Assembly (NCBI GenBank): GCA_013177825.1
Contig: JABLXX010000001.1
Location: 1,030,936 to 1,094,935 of the forward strand
Source of the DNA: Syntrophaceae bacterium
GTDB taxonomy: Bacteria > Desulfobacterota > Syntrophia > Syntrophales > PHBD01
Direction of reading: 5' to 3'
Length of the DNA stretch: 64,000 nucleotides
Shown here one piece after another: positions 16,817 through 25,408 of the stretch (its first letter is position 1; every line of letters starts with the position of its first letter). The position numbers were made by a program, and so were the translations under genes. The notes below the pieces were generated by a model, which saw only the letters and a list, made by a program, of their open reading frames with translations, searched no databases and was not told the origin of the DNA.

Positions 16817-18568
16817 ATGGCTGATCAGAATTTACTTCGCGTGGATGAATCGAAACCCTGGCTGCAGCCTGAGGCCGGATGGCCCGAAAAGGTTCCGAAG
16901 AACATCGATTTCCCCCGGATCACCCTCTACGAGATGCTGGCGGAGTCGGCGGCGAAATACGCCGACCATCGTGCGGCCTGGTTCCTGGAGTCTTTCATGA
17001 CCTACCGGGAGATCCTGGGCCACGTGGACGCCTTTGCCCAGAGCCTCCGCAAGCTGGGCCTGAGAAAAGGCGACGTGGTCGCCCTGATCCTGCCGAGCTG
17101 CTTCCAGTACGTAGTCGCCTATTACGCCTGCGCCAAGCTGGGGGTCATCGTGACGGGCATCAATCCCACCTACAAGCCGGGGGAGATCCTCCACCAGCTG
17201 AACATCACCGGGGCGCGGACCCTGATCTTCCTGGACGCCCTCTACGAACCGCTGCTCAAGCCCATCGAGCAGGATCTGCACATCCACCACTGGATCAAGA
17301 CGAACGTGGCGGATCTTCTCAAGATCGCGGACTGGAAGAAGTGGATGGCCAAGAAGCTCAAGAAGATCCCCACCGGTCCCGTGCCCCCCGAATCCCTCTG
17401 CTTCCTCGACCTTCTGAAGGCGAAGCCGGAGCCGCTGCGGACGGCCGTGACCCCCGACGATGTAGCCACGTACATCATGACCGGTGGGACAACGGGCGTT
17501 CCGAAGGCGGCGGTGCTCAGCCATTACAACTGCGTGTGCAACGCCATCCAGGTGGGTGCCTGGATGTGGACCATGGTACCCGGGGCCTGCATGATCGGGA
17601 TTCTGCCCCTGTTCCACTCCTTCGGGATGACGGCCATCATGAACACGGTGCTCCACTGCGGGATGTGGATGATGCTCTTCCCGCGGCCCCCCGAGACGGA
17701 GGTGCTCCTGAAGACGATCTGCGACATCGCCCCGGACCAGCAGACCTATTTCCCGGGAGCGGAGGTCATGTTCCAGCGGATCGCCGACTTCCCGGATATC
17801 GGCAAGTATCCCATTGCGACGAAGCTGTACGGCTGCATCTCCGGGGCCGGCCCCCTGCACCGGAACGTCAAGGAGAGCTTCGAGAAGCTGACGGGGGCGC
17901 GTCTCATTGAGGGCTACGGCCTCTCGGAGGCCTCGCCGGTCGTGGCGGGTGGTCCCATCAGCGATGTGGACACGACAGGAACCATCGGACTGGCCCTGCC
18001 GGGCCTCGAGTGGAAGATCGTCGACATGTTCACGGGCGAGGGCGAGATGCCCGTCGGGGAGAGCGGCGAGCTCATCATGGCGGGCCCGACGGTCATGCAG
18101 GGATACCTGAACAACCCGGAAGAGACCGCCGATACGGTCCGCCTCCGGGAAGACGGCAAACGCTGGCTCTACACCGGCGACATCGGCTTCATGGACGCCC
18201 ATGGGCGGGTGACCCTCAACGATCGCAAAAAGCAGCTCATCAAGGTGAAGGGCTTCTCGGTCTTCCCCACGGAGGTGGAGCAGCTCATGGGGGTTCACGA
18301 GGGAATCAGCGAAGTGGCCGTGGCGGGCCTGCCGGACCCGGAGACGGGAGAGGCCATCAAGGCCTGGGTCGTCCTGAAGGAGGCCTGGGTGGGCAGGATC
18401 ACGGAAGACGGGCTCAAGGACTGGTGCAAGGCGAACATGACCCACTACAAGGCGCCCAGGCACATCGAGTTCATCAAGGAGATTCCCAAGACCCTGGTGG
18501 GAAAGGTGATGCGCCGGGAACTGCAGGAAAACGACCCGCTCTACATTGCAAAATACGGAAAGGCCTGA
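16817..18568 (+). CDS. Long-chain-type acyl-CoA synthetase (AMP-forming), third of three
   Basis: ANL CoA ligase of the FadD type, 583 residues, ATG 16817 behind AAAGGAGA. Motifs: MTGGTTGVPKAAVLSH (P-loop; Ala replaces the usual Gly after Lys), EGYGLSEASP, YTGDIGF, hinge NDRKKQLIKVKGFSVFP, and C-terminal Lys in TLVGKVMRR. Length and the LPLFHSFGM segment fit long-chain fatty acid ligases. It is the last gene of the + strand run; its stop codon lies inside a terminator-like hairpin. Confidence 0.9.
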   Translation: MADQNLLRVDESKPWLQPEAGWPEKVPKNIDFPRITLYEMLAESAAKYADHRAAWFLESFMTYREILGHVDAFAQSLRKLGLRKGDVVALILPSCFQYVVAYYACAKLGVIVTGINPTYKPGEILHQLNITGARTLIFLDALYEPLLKPIEQDLHIHHWIKTNVADLLKIADWKKWMAKKLKKIPTGPVPPESLCFLDLLKAKPEPLRTAVTPDDVATYIMTGGTTGVPKAAVLSHYNCVCNAIQVGAWMWTMVPGACMIGILPLFHSFGMTAIMNTVLHCGMWMMLFPRPPETEVLLKTICDIAPDQQTYFPGAEVMFQRIADFPDIGKYPIATKLYGCISGAGPLHRNVKESFEKLTGARLIEGYGLSEASPVVAGGPISDVDTTGTIGLALPGLEWKIVDMFTGEGEMPVGESGELIMAGPTVMQGYLNNPEETADTVRLREDGKRWLYTGDIGFMDAHGRVTLNDRKKQLIKVKGFSVFPTEVEQLMGVHEGISEVAVAGLPDPETGEAIKAWVVLKEAWVGRITEDGLKDWCKANMTHYKAPRHIEFIKEIPKTLVGKVMRRELQENDPLYIAKYGKA

Positions 18569-18588
18569 AGCGGGGAAGGCCTTTCTTT
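18559..18588 (+). terminator. Rho-independent-like terminator overlapping the stop codon
   Basis: AAAGGCCT (18559-18566) and AGGCCTTT (18577-18584) form a perfect 8-base stem with a 10-base loop, followed by CTTT. It ends the catabolic run, facing the convergent sigma-54 regulator. Confidence 0.55.
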
Positions 18589-18727
18589 CAACGGAAGGCG
18601 ACCGGCGGATTTTCTGCGGGCCGTCTCCCGTGCCATCGATTCCTTTCCGTAGGCAGGCCGCGGCCCCTGTTCCGTGCCCCTCCACACCGGAGCCGCCGCG
18701 GTCTGCCGCTTTTCTTCAAGAATCCCG

Positions 18728-21700
18728 TCAGGAAGAGGTCTCGGGCCTTTGGATCCCCAGTTTCTTCATCCGGAAGGCAAGGGTTGAAGGGGGGAGTTCC
18801 AGAAGCTCTGCCGCCCCGCCCTTTCCCCGGACCTTCCATTTCGTCTTCTGCAGAGCCCAGAGGATGTGACGCCGCTCGTTGTCCATCAGGCTCACGCCGT
18901 TGCCCGGGGGCGGTGCCTCGGAGAAGCGCGACCCCAGTTCCGGTACCCGGAACACCGGGCCGGGATTGAGGATCGTTCCCCGCTCGATAATGTTCTCCAG
19001 TTCCCGGACGTTTCCGGGCCATTCGTAATCGAGCAGCTTCTCCATTTCCACTTCGGGGATCTTGGTAAACTCTTTGCCCCGTTTCTGGGCGTAGATCCTG
19101 AGGAAGTGGAAGGCCAGAAGGGGGATGTCCTCACGACGCTCCCTGAGCGGCGGCACGTAAATGGGGAAGACGGCGAGGCGGTAGTACAGGTCCGGGCGGA
19201 ACTTCTGGGTTTTTACGTCCATCTCCAGGTTCCGGTTCGTCGCCACCAGGAGCCGGAAGTCGGAGCGGATGGTTTCGCTGCCTCCGACCCGCTCGAACTC
19301 CCGGGTCTGGAGGACCCGGAGGAGCCGTACCTGCAAGTCCAGGCTGATCTCGCCGATCTCGTCGAGAAAGAGTGTTCCGCCGTCGGCCAGCTCGAAGCGG
19401 CCGAGGCGCCGGCGGATGGCTCCGGTGAAAGCCCCTTTCTCGTGGCCGAACAGCTCGCTGGGGATCAGGCTTTCCGGAAGGGCGCTGCAGTTCACCTTGA
19501 TGAAGGGCTTGTCTCGCCGCGTGCTGTGGCGGTGGATGGCCCTCGCCACGAGTTCCTTGCCCACGCCGGTCTCGCCGATGATCATCACCGTTGCGTCCGT
19601 TCCGGTGACCTGGTCGATCTGGGCCAGAACCCGGTGGATCCCCGGACTATCACCGATGATGTCGTCGAAATGCAGGTTCTGGAGGTGTTCTTCCTTGTAG
19701 TAGAGATTTTCCTCGCAGAGCTTGCGGTTGAGCCGCTGGATCTCGTCGTAGGCCCGGGCATTGTCCAGGGCGAAGGCCGCCAGGGCCGCGAAATAGGACA
19801 GGAGATCCAGGTCCGATTCCCGGAAGGCGCTGGAGAGAAGCCGGTTGTCGTGATAGAGGACCCCGACGGTCTTGTCCCGAAGAATCATGGGAACGCAGAT
19901 CCGGGACCGGATCACCTCGGCACCCGGGCTCCCGTTCCCTTTTTCGGGCGTTCCGTCGGCCAGGATCCGGCCCTTGCCCGTCGCGGCCACCTCCTCGATG
20001 ATCTTCAGGGACGAGGCGAACGAGCCGTGGCTCACCTGCTCCGAGGTCAGGTTCTTCGATGCCCGCAGAACCGGCCTCGGTTCGCCCTCCACCCCTTCGA
20101 GGAGAAAAATGGCGCTCCGCTCGGCCCCGGTGATCCGGTTCAGGGTTGAGAGGATGTGCTGGACCAGGTCCCGGTTGTCCTGGATTGTGACCACCTTCTG
20201 GCCCAGGTTCAGGATTTCCCTCAGGAGCGATTCCCCGGCGGGCCGATCCCCGAGCAGTATCCGGAGTTCGTCGGGAATGAGCTTGTCGTTGAACGCATCC
20301 AGGGTCTCCGAGGTCATGACCGTCAGTACCTTGGCTTCTTCCCGGTCTCCTTCGGCCAGGTACTGGCGCGCCAGTTCCAGCCGCGATTTGGCCAACTCGA
20401 TCTGCTGCCCCGATTCCTCGATGTTTGCAATGGAGTCCCTGAGTGACCGGATCACCTCTTCGCGCGGACGGCCCTCCCGCTGCCACTGTTGCGCCTGGAA
20501 CCGGTAGGCGACTCCCTTTAGAAAGATGTTGTGCCCACCGATCATTGCCTGAATGTCTTTATCCAGGCAGAGTTCCTCCATGGCCGGGAGTTCCCCCCTG
20601 TCCATGGCGGCACGGAGTTCCAGGAGGTAAGGGTACAGGTAAACCGTTGTGTGAACCTTCCGGGTGTGGTGGAGGAATTCCCGGAGATTCTGCAGAGACT
20701 GCTCGGTATCCCCCTTGAGGTAGTACGCGTAGGCCAGGGACATCTTGCCGGTGATCCATACCCAGTCATTGTGGGCCCGTTTTGCCATTTTCGCGGAGTC
20801 TTCCAGGTACCGGATGGCCTCGTCCACCCGGCCGATCTCCAGCATGACGTTGCCGATGTTGCCCGCCGTATAGGCAGCCAGGTAGAGATCCCCCTTGCCC
20901 AGTCCATGGTTCCGGAGGGCGTCCAGCATTCCCAGTCCCTGGGTCACCTGGCCGATCTGGGCGTAGCAGTAACCCACGGTCATGACCGCCAGCAGGGGAA
21001 AGCCTCCCTGGGGATACCGCTCGATGTCCGGGACGGCTTTTTCGTACATCCGGACCGCCTCCTGGAACCGGCCCTGCCAGAAAAGGAAGAACGCGCTGAA
21101 GGTGGTTGCCGATTGCAGGACGCGGGGATCGTTCAGCTCCTGGGCCAGGGCCCACCCCTCCTCGAAATGCCGGAGGGCGCTGCCGTAGCGGGAACGAAGC
21201 CACTCATTCTTGGCCATGTGCATCTTCAGGAGGGCCCGGGCGCGGTCGACCTTCCAGCGGGTCGCCTTTTCAAGGGCCGACTCCAGGATGGAGAGGACCT
21301 TCATCGTGTCGTGCCGTGCCGTGGAGATCTTGGAGTACTTGATGGCTGTCTCGCTGAAAAGACCGTCCGCCTCGCGTCCCGTCAGTGCGGCGAGATCCTC
21401 CAGGGCCTTGCTGTAACACTGGAGGGCTTCCTCCGGACGAAAGGCCTCGAGGTGCAGATCCCCCGCCTTGATCAGGTACCGGCAGCGGTTGGCGTCGTTG
21501 AGGATGTGGATCAGGTGGTGAGCGACGGCGTGGGCCTTCTCCTCGTTGTCCGGGAGCTGCCGCATGAGGATATCGGCGATGTAGCCATGGAGCCGCTTTT
21601 CTTCCCGGGGATCGAGCGTCGCCCGCAATCGCTTGCGCTTCTTGTCGCTGGCAAATCCGTAGTAGCCGGGTTCTTTCCGGACCAGGCTGCCGTCCGCGAC

Positions 21701-21853
21701 TCCCTGCTCCAGTTGGGCCAGGATCTGGGACGGCTTCAGGTCTGCCAGGAGATCCACCAGCCAATCGATGCAGAAATCGTCCCGAAAGAGGGAAGCGATC
21801 ACCAGGGTTTTTTGTCCGTCGAATCCGCTGTTTCCGTTGGAATGGTAATACAC
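18728..21853 (-). CDS. Sigma-54-dependent transcriptional activator with TPR and GAF sensor region
   Basis: Bacterial enhancer-binding protein, 1,041 residues from GTG 21853. That start has GGGGAGG 8 bases upstream; the frame also allows TTG 21910 without a ribosome site. Order: winged-helix-like segment (about 15-100) resembling the arm after a STAND ATPase, TPR-like helices (about 130-480), GAF domain (about 555-720), AAA+ domain with GETGVGKE (about 758), GAFTGA sigma-54 contact loop (about 804) and DEIGE, and a C-terminal Fis-type HTH (LLELPPSTLAFRMKKLGI). It lacks a receiver domain, so control should be through the TPR/GAF part, perhaps by a CoA thioester or partner protein. It converges on the catabolic operon and is the natural candidate regulator, but no clear -24/-12 promoter was found upstream of it. 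Confidence 0.9.
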   Translation of the reverse strand: MYYHSNGNSGFDGQKTLVIASLFRDDFCIDWLVDLLADLKPSQILAQLEQGVADGSLVRKEPGYYGFASDKKRKRLRATLDPREEKRLHGYIADILMRQLPDNEEKAHAVAHHLIHILNDANRCRYLIKAGDLHLEAFRPEEALQCYSKALEDLAALTGREADGLFSETAIKYSKISTARHDTMKVLSILESALEKATRWKVDRARALLKMHMAKNEWLRSRYGSALRHFEEGWALAQELNDPRVLQSATTFSAFFLFWQGRFQEAVRMYEKAVPDIERYPQGGFPLLAVMTVGYCYAQIGQVTQGLGMLDALRNHGLGKGDLYLAAYTAGNIGNVMLEIGRVDEAIRYLEDSAKMAKRAHNDWVWITGKMSLAYAYYLKGDTEQSLQNLREFLHHTRKVHTTVYLYPYLLELRAAMDRGELPAMEELCLDKDIQAMIGGHNIFLKGVAYRFQAQQWQREGRPREEVIRSLRDSIANIEESGQQIELAKSRLELARQYLAEGDREEAKVLTVMTSETLDAFNDKLIPDELRILLGDRPAGESLLREILNLGQKVVTIQDNRDLVQHILSTLNRITGAERSAIFLLEGVEGEPRPVLRASKNLTSEQVSHGSFASSLKIIEEVAATGKGRILADGTPEKGNGSPGAEVIRSRICVPMILRDKTVGVLYHDNRLLSSAFRESDLDLLSYFAALAAFALDNARAYDEIQRLNRKLCEENLYYKEEHLQNLHFDDIIGDSPGIHRVLAQIDQVTGTDATVMIIGETGVGKELVARAIHRHSTRRDKPFIKVNCSALPESLIPSELFGHEKGAFTGAIRRRLGRFELADGGTLFLDEIGEISLDLQVRLLRVLQTREFERVGGSETIRSDFRLLVATNRNLEMDVKTQKFRPDLYYRLAVFPIYVPPLRERREDIPLLAFHFLRIYAQKRGKEFTKIPEVEMEKLLDYEWPGNVRELENIIERGTILNPGPVFRVPELGSRFSEAPPPGNGVSLMDNERRHILWALQKTKWKVRGKGGAAELLELPPSTLAFRMKKLGIQRPETSS

Positions 21854-22065
21854 GGCATCGGCCTCCCCGAAGTAACGCGGAATCCTACACCAGAACGGTA
21901 TTTTTTTCAATCGGGCAAAGGGGTTAAGTCTTGTCTTCCGTCTGTGGTGGGCGTTTTGGGAAAAGCGTTCCGTGGACGCCGCCCGGATGCCGGGATCCGA
22001 AAAGAGGGAGTGGGGCTTTGACTTTGCAGGGCTTGTCGTTTATAGCTTTCCCGTGCCTCCGGCCC

Positions 22066-22140
22066 CCTGCCCAGCCGCGCCCCCGCGGCTGGATGTTTTG
22101 TCCGCGGCGCGGGGGCTGTCACGGGGGCTTCCGCCGTCGC
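22066..22140. repeat. GC-rich hairpin repeat, copy 2A
   Basis: GCCCCCGCG (22,079-22,087) pairs with CGCGGGGGC (22,108-22,116). The 3' flank (GCTGTCACGGGGGC, then CCGCCGTCGCG) parallels copy 1A. Confidence 0.8.
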
Positions 22141-22200
22141 GAAAACGTTTCCGTCCTCTGCCTTTTGAAACCGGGCAGCCGTGAAAATGGAAACGTTTTC
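22141..22200. repeat. Perfect 12-bp inverted repeat between hairpin copies
   Basis: GAAAACGTTTCC at 22,141-22,152 and GGAAACGTTTTC at 22,189-22,200, with a 36-base spacer. Each arm contains the self-complementary AACGTT core. A degenerate left arm (GGAAACTTTTCC) is present after copy 1A at about 3379. Confidence 0.6.
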
Positions 22201-22201
22201 T

Positions 22202-22280
22202 AATTGCTCCTCTGGAAACCCCCGGCCGCGCCCCCGCGGCTGGACGGCTGGTTTCGGCGCGGGGGCTGTCACGGGCGGCG
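22202..22280. repeat. GC-rich hairpin repeat, copy 2B
   Basis: Stem GCCCCCGCG (22,230-22,238) with CGCGGGGGC (22,258-22,266); its first 37 bases are identical to copy 1B. A much weaker, possibly related stretch (AATTGCTCCGG then CCCGGCCTCGCCTCTGCGGG) occurs at about 24,373-24,430. Confidence 0.85.
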
Positions 22281-22333
22281 CAGGGGGGGATCTCCATCCG
22301 CCCCTGCATTCTTCGGATGCAAGGATCGGGTTC

Positions 22334-23488
22334 GTGGAAAACGGGAAGCTCTATGACGTGATCATTGCCGGTGCTGGTCCCGCAGGGACCGCGGCGGGTC
22401 GGATGCTGGCCGAATCGGGTGCCCGTGTCCTGATCCTGGACAAGGCCCGGTTTCCCCGCCAGAAGCCCTGCGGCGGCGGCCTGCCGCCCCACATCGTTCC
22501 CCTCGTGGGGCCCCTTCCGGGGCATGTCCTGGAATCGTCCGTCGGCAGAGTCCGCTTTTCCTATGCCGGAGGCCGCCCGTTCGACGTGGTGCTGGATCCG
22601 CCCGGCATTGTCATGGTGATGCGGGACCGCTTCGACGACCACCTCCTGCAGTGTGCGGAGGAGGCGGGATGCGAGGTCCGGGAGGGGCTGGAGGTGACGG
22701 GCGCTTCGGAAGGGGACGACTCCGTGGAGGTCGTGACGGAAGACGGCGGGTCATGGCGGTCCCGATGGCTCATCGGTGCCGACGGGCCGCTCAGCCGGGT
22801 CGCCCGGACCGTCGGTCTCTTTCCCCGGAGGTCCCTGGGCATCGGGCTCTCTGCGGAGACGGAGGTTTCGCCGGCAGACCTGGAACGGTGGGGCGGGACC
22901 ATCTGTATCGATTTCGGAGTCGTGCCCGAAGGGTACGGGTGGGTCTTCCCCAAGCGGAGCCATCTCTCCTGCGGCATGGCGACCATGCTGCCTCGGCTGC
23001 CGGACATCCGTAGGAGGCTCCAGGACTTCCTGGACCGGACCCCTGCCACGAAAGGCAGGATCCGCACCCGATTCCAGGGGCATCTCATCCCCTACTGCGA
23101 CGGGACGCCGGCGATCACGTCCCGCCGAACCCTGCTCGCGGGAGATGCGGCCAGCCTCGTGGATCCCCTCACGGGTGAGGGAATCCACTTCGCCGTCCTG
23201 AGCGGACGGATGGCCGCCCGGGTCATTGCGGAAGGACGGCCGCTCCGGGAGTATGAGGAGCAGGTGAACGACGAGATCCGCCTGGACCTGCAATATGCCG
23301 CCCGCCTCGCCGGCCTGTTCTACCGGTTCCCCGGCGTTTCCTATCGCATTGGTGTCCGGAGCCGGCGGGCCGTTCGCTACTTCGAGGAACTCCTGGCGGG
23401 GAAACGGACCTACGGGTCCGTCCACGCAGAGCTGAAATCCCTCTTTGCCGCCCGGTTCCTCAGGGGCATCGGCGGCCGCCGAGACTGA
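22334..23488 (+). CDS. FAD-dependent geranylgeranyl reductase-family oxidoreductase
   Basis: 384 residues from GTG 22334, which has AAGGA 8 bases upstream and leads straight into the Rossmann strand YDVIIAGAGPAGTAAG. The frame upstream to 22,181 is repeat DNA and is left out. Other motifs: DKARFPRQKPCGGGLP (the conserved CGG of the GGR family), GADGPLSRVAR, and FAD pyrophosphate motif GDAASLVDPLTGEGI. Enzymes of this family saturate isoprenoid chains (lipids, chlorophyll, menaquinone) or oxidise other hydrophobic substrates. No isoprenoid genes adjoin it, so the substrate is unassigned. It ends 7 bases from the convergent crotonase gene. Confidence 0.88.
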   Translation: MENGKLYDVIIAGAGPAGTAAGRMLAESGARVLILDKARFPRQKPCGGGLPPHIVPLVGPLPGHVLESSVGRVRFSYAGGRPFDVVLDPPGIVMVMRDRFDDHLLQCAEEAGCEVREGLEVTGASEGDDSVEVVTEDGGSWRSRWLIGADGPLSRVARTVGLFPRRSLGIGLSAETEVSPADLERWGGTICIDFGVVPEGYGWVFPKRSHLSCGMATMLPRLPDIRRRLQDFLDRTPATKGRIRTRFQGHLIPYCDGTPAITSRRTLLAGDAASLVDPLTGEGIHFAVLSGRMAARVIAEGRPLREYEEQVNDEIRLDLQYAARLAGLFYRFPGVSYRIGVRSRRAVRYFEELLAGKRTYGSVHAELKSLFAARFLRGIGGRRD

Positions 23489-23495
23489 GGAAGAA

Positions 23496-24311
23496 TCAGT
23501 CCTTCTTCTTCCCCTTGCCGGCGGACTTCATGGCCGCCTCCTGAACGTCCCGGATGCTGAAAAAAGAGGAATTCCAAAGGGCCACGTAATCCAGTCCCTC
23601 CTCGACGCTGTGGTTTTCCATGAAGTTCAGGAGCCGCTTGGATCCCCTCACGGCGGAGCGAGGGTTGTCGGTGATCTCCGCCGCCAGCTTCAACGCCCCC
23701 TCCAGAAGCGCTTCCGGTGTGTCGAATATCTCGCTGAGCAGGCCCATCCGGAGGCACTCGGCGGCGGTGAAGTCCCGGGCCGTGAAGGCCATGAGCCTCG
23801 CATTGCCCTGGCCGATGATCCGGGGGAGCCGGTTCAGGCTGCCCATGTCCGCCACGATGGCGACCCGTGCTTCCCGGAGGGAGATGACGGCATCGCTCGA
23901 CGCCAGGCGGATGTCGCAGGCGGCGGCCAGGTCGAGCCCTCCGCCGAGGCAGTAATGGTGGATGGCGGCAATGTAGATGTTGTCGCCGCTGTGCATCCGG
24001 TTGAATCCCTGCTGCATCTGGAGAATCAGGCGGCGGAAGTCCTCCCTGTTCGCGGGGGTCGCAGCGCTGATGGTCTCCAGGAATTCCGAAGCGAAACCGA
24101 AGATATCGATGCCGACGCTGAAGGCCCTGCCTTTTCCGGCAACCACGACCGCCTCCACCTCGGGGTCCTTCTCCAGTTCGTCCACCACCAGCGCCAGGTC
24201 CCTCCAGAAAGGCCAGTTCATGGCGTTCATCTTCTCCGGCCGGTTCAGGTAGAGGATGGCGGTCTTCTGTTCGGGTCTCTTTTCCACCGTGTAGGTTTCG
24301 TACATGTACAT
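23496..24311 (-). CDS. Crotonase-family protein, delta3,5-delta2,4-dienoyl-CoA isomerase-like
   Basis: 271 residues from ATG 24311, about 10 bases after AAGGAAGGAG; an in-frame extension upstream to 24,452 has no ribosome site. The crotonase oxyanion loops are visible. Rather than the two hydratase glutamates it carries Asp127 (GGGLDLAAACDIR), Glu147 and Asp155 (REARVAIVADMGSLNRLP). Spacing 20 and 8 is identical to the Asp176/Glu196/Asp204 set of mammalian dienoyl-CoA isomerase ECH1. It is therefore called a dienoyl-CoA isomerase rather than a hydratase. Such an enzyme moves double bonds during oxidation of unsaturated or ring-derived acyl-CoAs. The tail is Lys-rich (GKGKKKD). Confidence 0.85.
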   Translation of the reverse strand: MYMYETYTVEKRPEQKTAILYLNRPEKMNAMNWPFWRDLALVVDELEKDPEVEAVVVAGKGRAFSVGIDIFGFASEFLETISAATPANREDFRRLILQMQQGFNRMHSGDNIYIAAIHHYCLGGGLDLAAACDIRLASSDAVISLREARVAIVADMGSLNRLPRIIGQGNARLMAFTARDFTAAECLRMGLLSEIFDTPEALLEGALKLAAEITDNPRSAVRGSKRLLNFMENHSVEEGLDYVALWNSSFFSIRDVQEAAMKSAGKGKKKD

Positions 24312-24467
24312 GCTGCCTGTACTCCTTCCTTTTGAGATATGCTGCAGGAGCGCCGTCAACGGCCGCTCCGGGAATTGCTCCGGTTTATGCCGGAGTCGCC
24401 CCGGCCTCGCCTCTGCGGGTGGATGGTTCTTCCGTGGCACCGGGTTCGTCATGGCGGTTTCCGCGTC

Positions 24468-25142
24468 TTATTTCCAGACCCCCCAGAGGATTGCCAGGAC
24501 CAGGGCCGGGATCAGGTTGCCGATCCGGATTTTCGTGAGCTCCAGGAGGTTGATCCCGATGGCCACAATGAGGAGCCCTCCCGTGGCGGTGACCGCGTCG
24601 AGGACCGCGGGGGCCTGGAGGAAAACAAGCCGCGACGCCAGGAGCGTCAGGCTCCCTTGGACGGCGAGGACCGAGAGGGCGGAGAAAAGGACGCCCGGAC
24701 CCAGCGCGGAGGCCAGGGCGATGGACGCCACGCCGTCGAGAAGGGATTTGATGTACAACGTCCGGGGATCCCCCGCCACGCCGTCCTGGATGGAGCCGAC
24801 GATGACCATGGCGCCCGTCACGTAGAGCAGGGAGGAGGTGACAAAGCCCTCCACGAACGTGGAGGAGCCGGAGCGGGCCCGGGCCTTCAGCCACTCGCCG
24901 AGTTGCTCGATCCACCCTTCGAGGTTCACCGCCTCGCCGATGATGGCGCCGAGGAGCAGGCAGGCGATGTTGGCCATAAGTTCCTTGCCGGAGAGGGCCA
25001 TCTGGAGACCGATGAGCAGGGTCGACAGGCCGAGGCACTGAAGAAGGAGCGTTTTCATGCGCTCCGGAAGACGTTTCCCCGCGGCCAGGCCGAGGAGGCT
25101 TCCGGCGACGACGGCGCCGGTGTTGACAATGGTTCCGGTCAA
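24468..25142 (-). CDS. DUF554 integral membrane protein
   Basis: 224 residues, about six or seven hydrophobic helices. The start is TTG 25142 with CCCGGAG 6 bases upstream, giving the family N-terminus MTGTIVNTGAVVAGSLLGL. Other conserved parts are LIGLQMAL, FVTSSLLYVTGAMVIVGSIQDG and the GGLLIVAIGINLLELTKIRIGN pair of helices (split here). DUF554 (YdfK-like) proteins are widespread putative transporters without a settled function. It lies 157 bases upstream of the crotonase gene on the same strand, a gap that may hold its own signals. Confidence 0.85.
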   Translation of the reverse strand: MTGTIVNTGAVVAGSLLGLAAGKRLPERMKTLLLQCLGLSTLLIGLQMALSGKELMANIACLLLGAIIGEAVNLEGWIEQLGEWLKARARSGSSTFVEGFVTSSLLYVTGAMVIVGSIQDGVAGDPRTLYIKSLLDGVASIALASALGPGVLFSALSVLAVQGSLTLLASRLVFLQAPAVLDAVTATGGLLIVAIGINLLELTKIRIGNLIPALVLAILWGVWK

Positions 25143-25408
25143 GAGAGACTCCGGGATTGGATTGCGGCGGCAGTCCCACGCTTGTACCGGAGGCCGGAAA
25201 AGGTTGTCAATGAGTTTTATAACTATCCGATTAGCAAGCCGAAAATGTTGATTTGCATGTCAAGTACCGCTTTCCCTGCCGGACCGATTGTGCTATGCAT
25301 CTCCCCAATGTCCCGGAGAAGGGAGCCGGCCCGCGATCCCGCCGGCCAAAGAAGCAAAGCTCCTCTTCCCGGGCCTGAACCTCTCTTGGGAAGGAGGCAG
25401 TAAGAATC

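Larger units (their letters stand above)
21854..22333. other. Repeat-bearing intergenic region before the FAD enzyme
   Basis: 480 bases between divergent genes. They contain hairpin repeats 2A (22,079-22,116) and 2B (22,202-22,280) and, between them, a perfect 12-base inverted repeat (22,141-22,200). An open frame from 22,181 runs through repeat 2B into the FAD gene, but this part encodes only translated repeat. Confidence 0.75.

Noticed and set aside
22181-22333. N-terminal extension of the FAD oxidoreductase.
   Set aside because: These codons translate the hairpin repeat; GTG 22334 has its own ribosome site and starts the Rossmann fold.
24312-24452. N-terminal extension of the crotonase gene.
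   Set aside because: No ribosome site, no crotonase homology, and the DNA is partly degenerate repeat.
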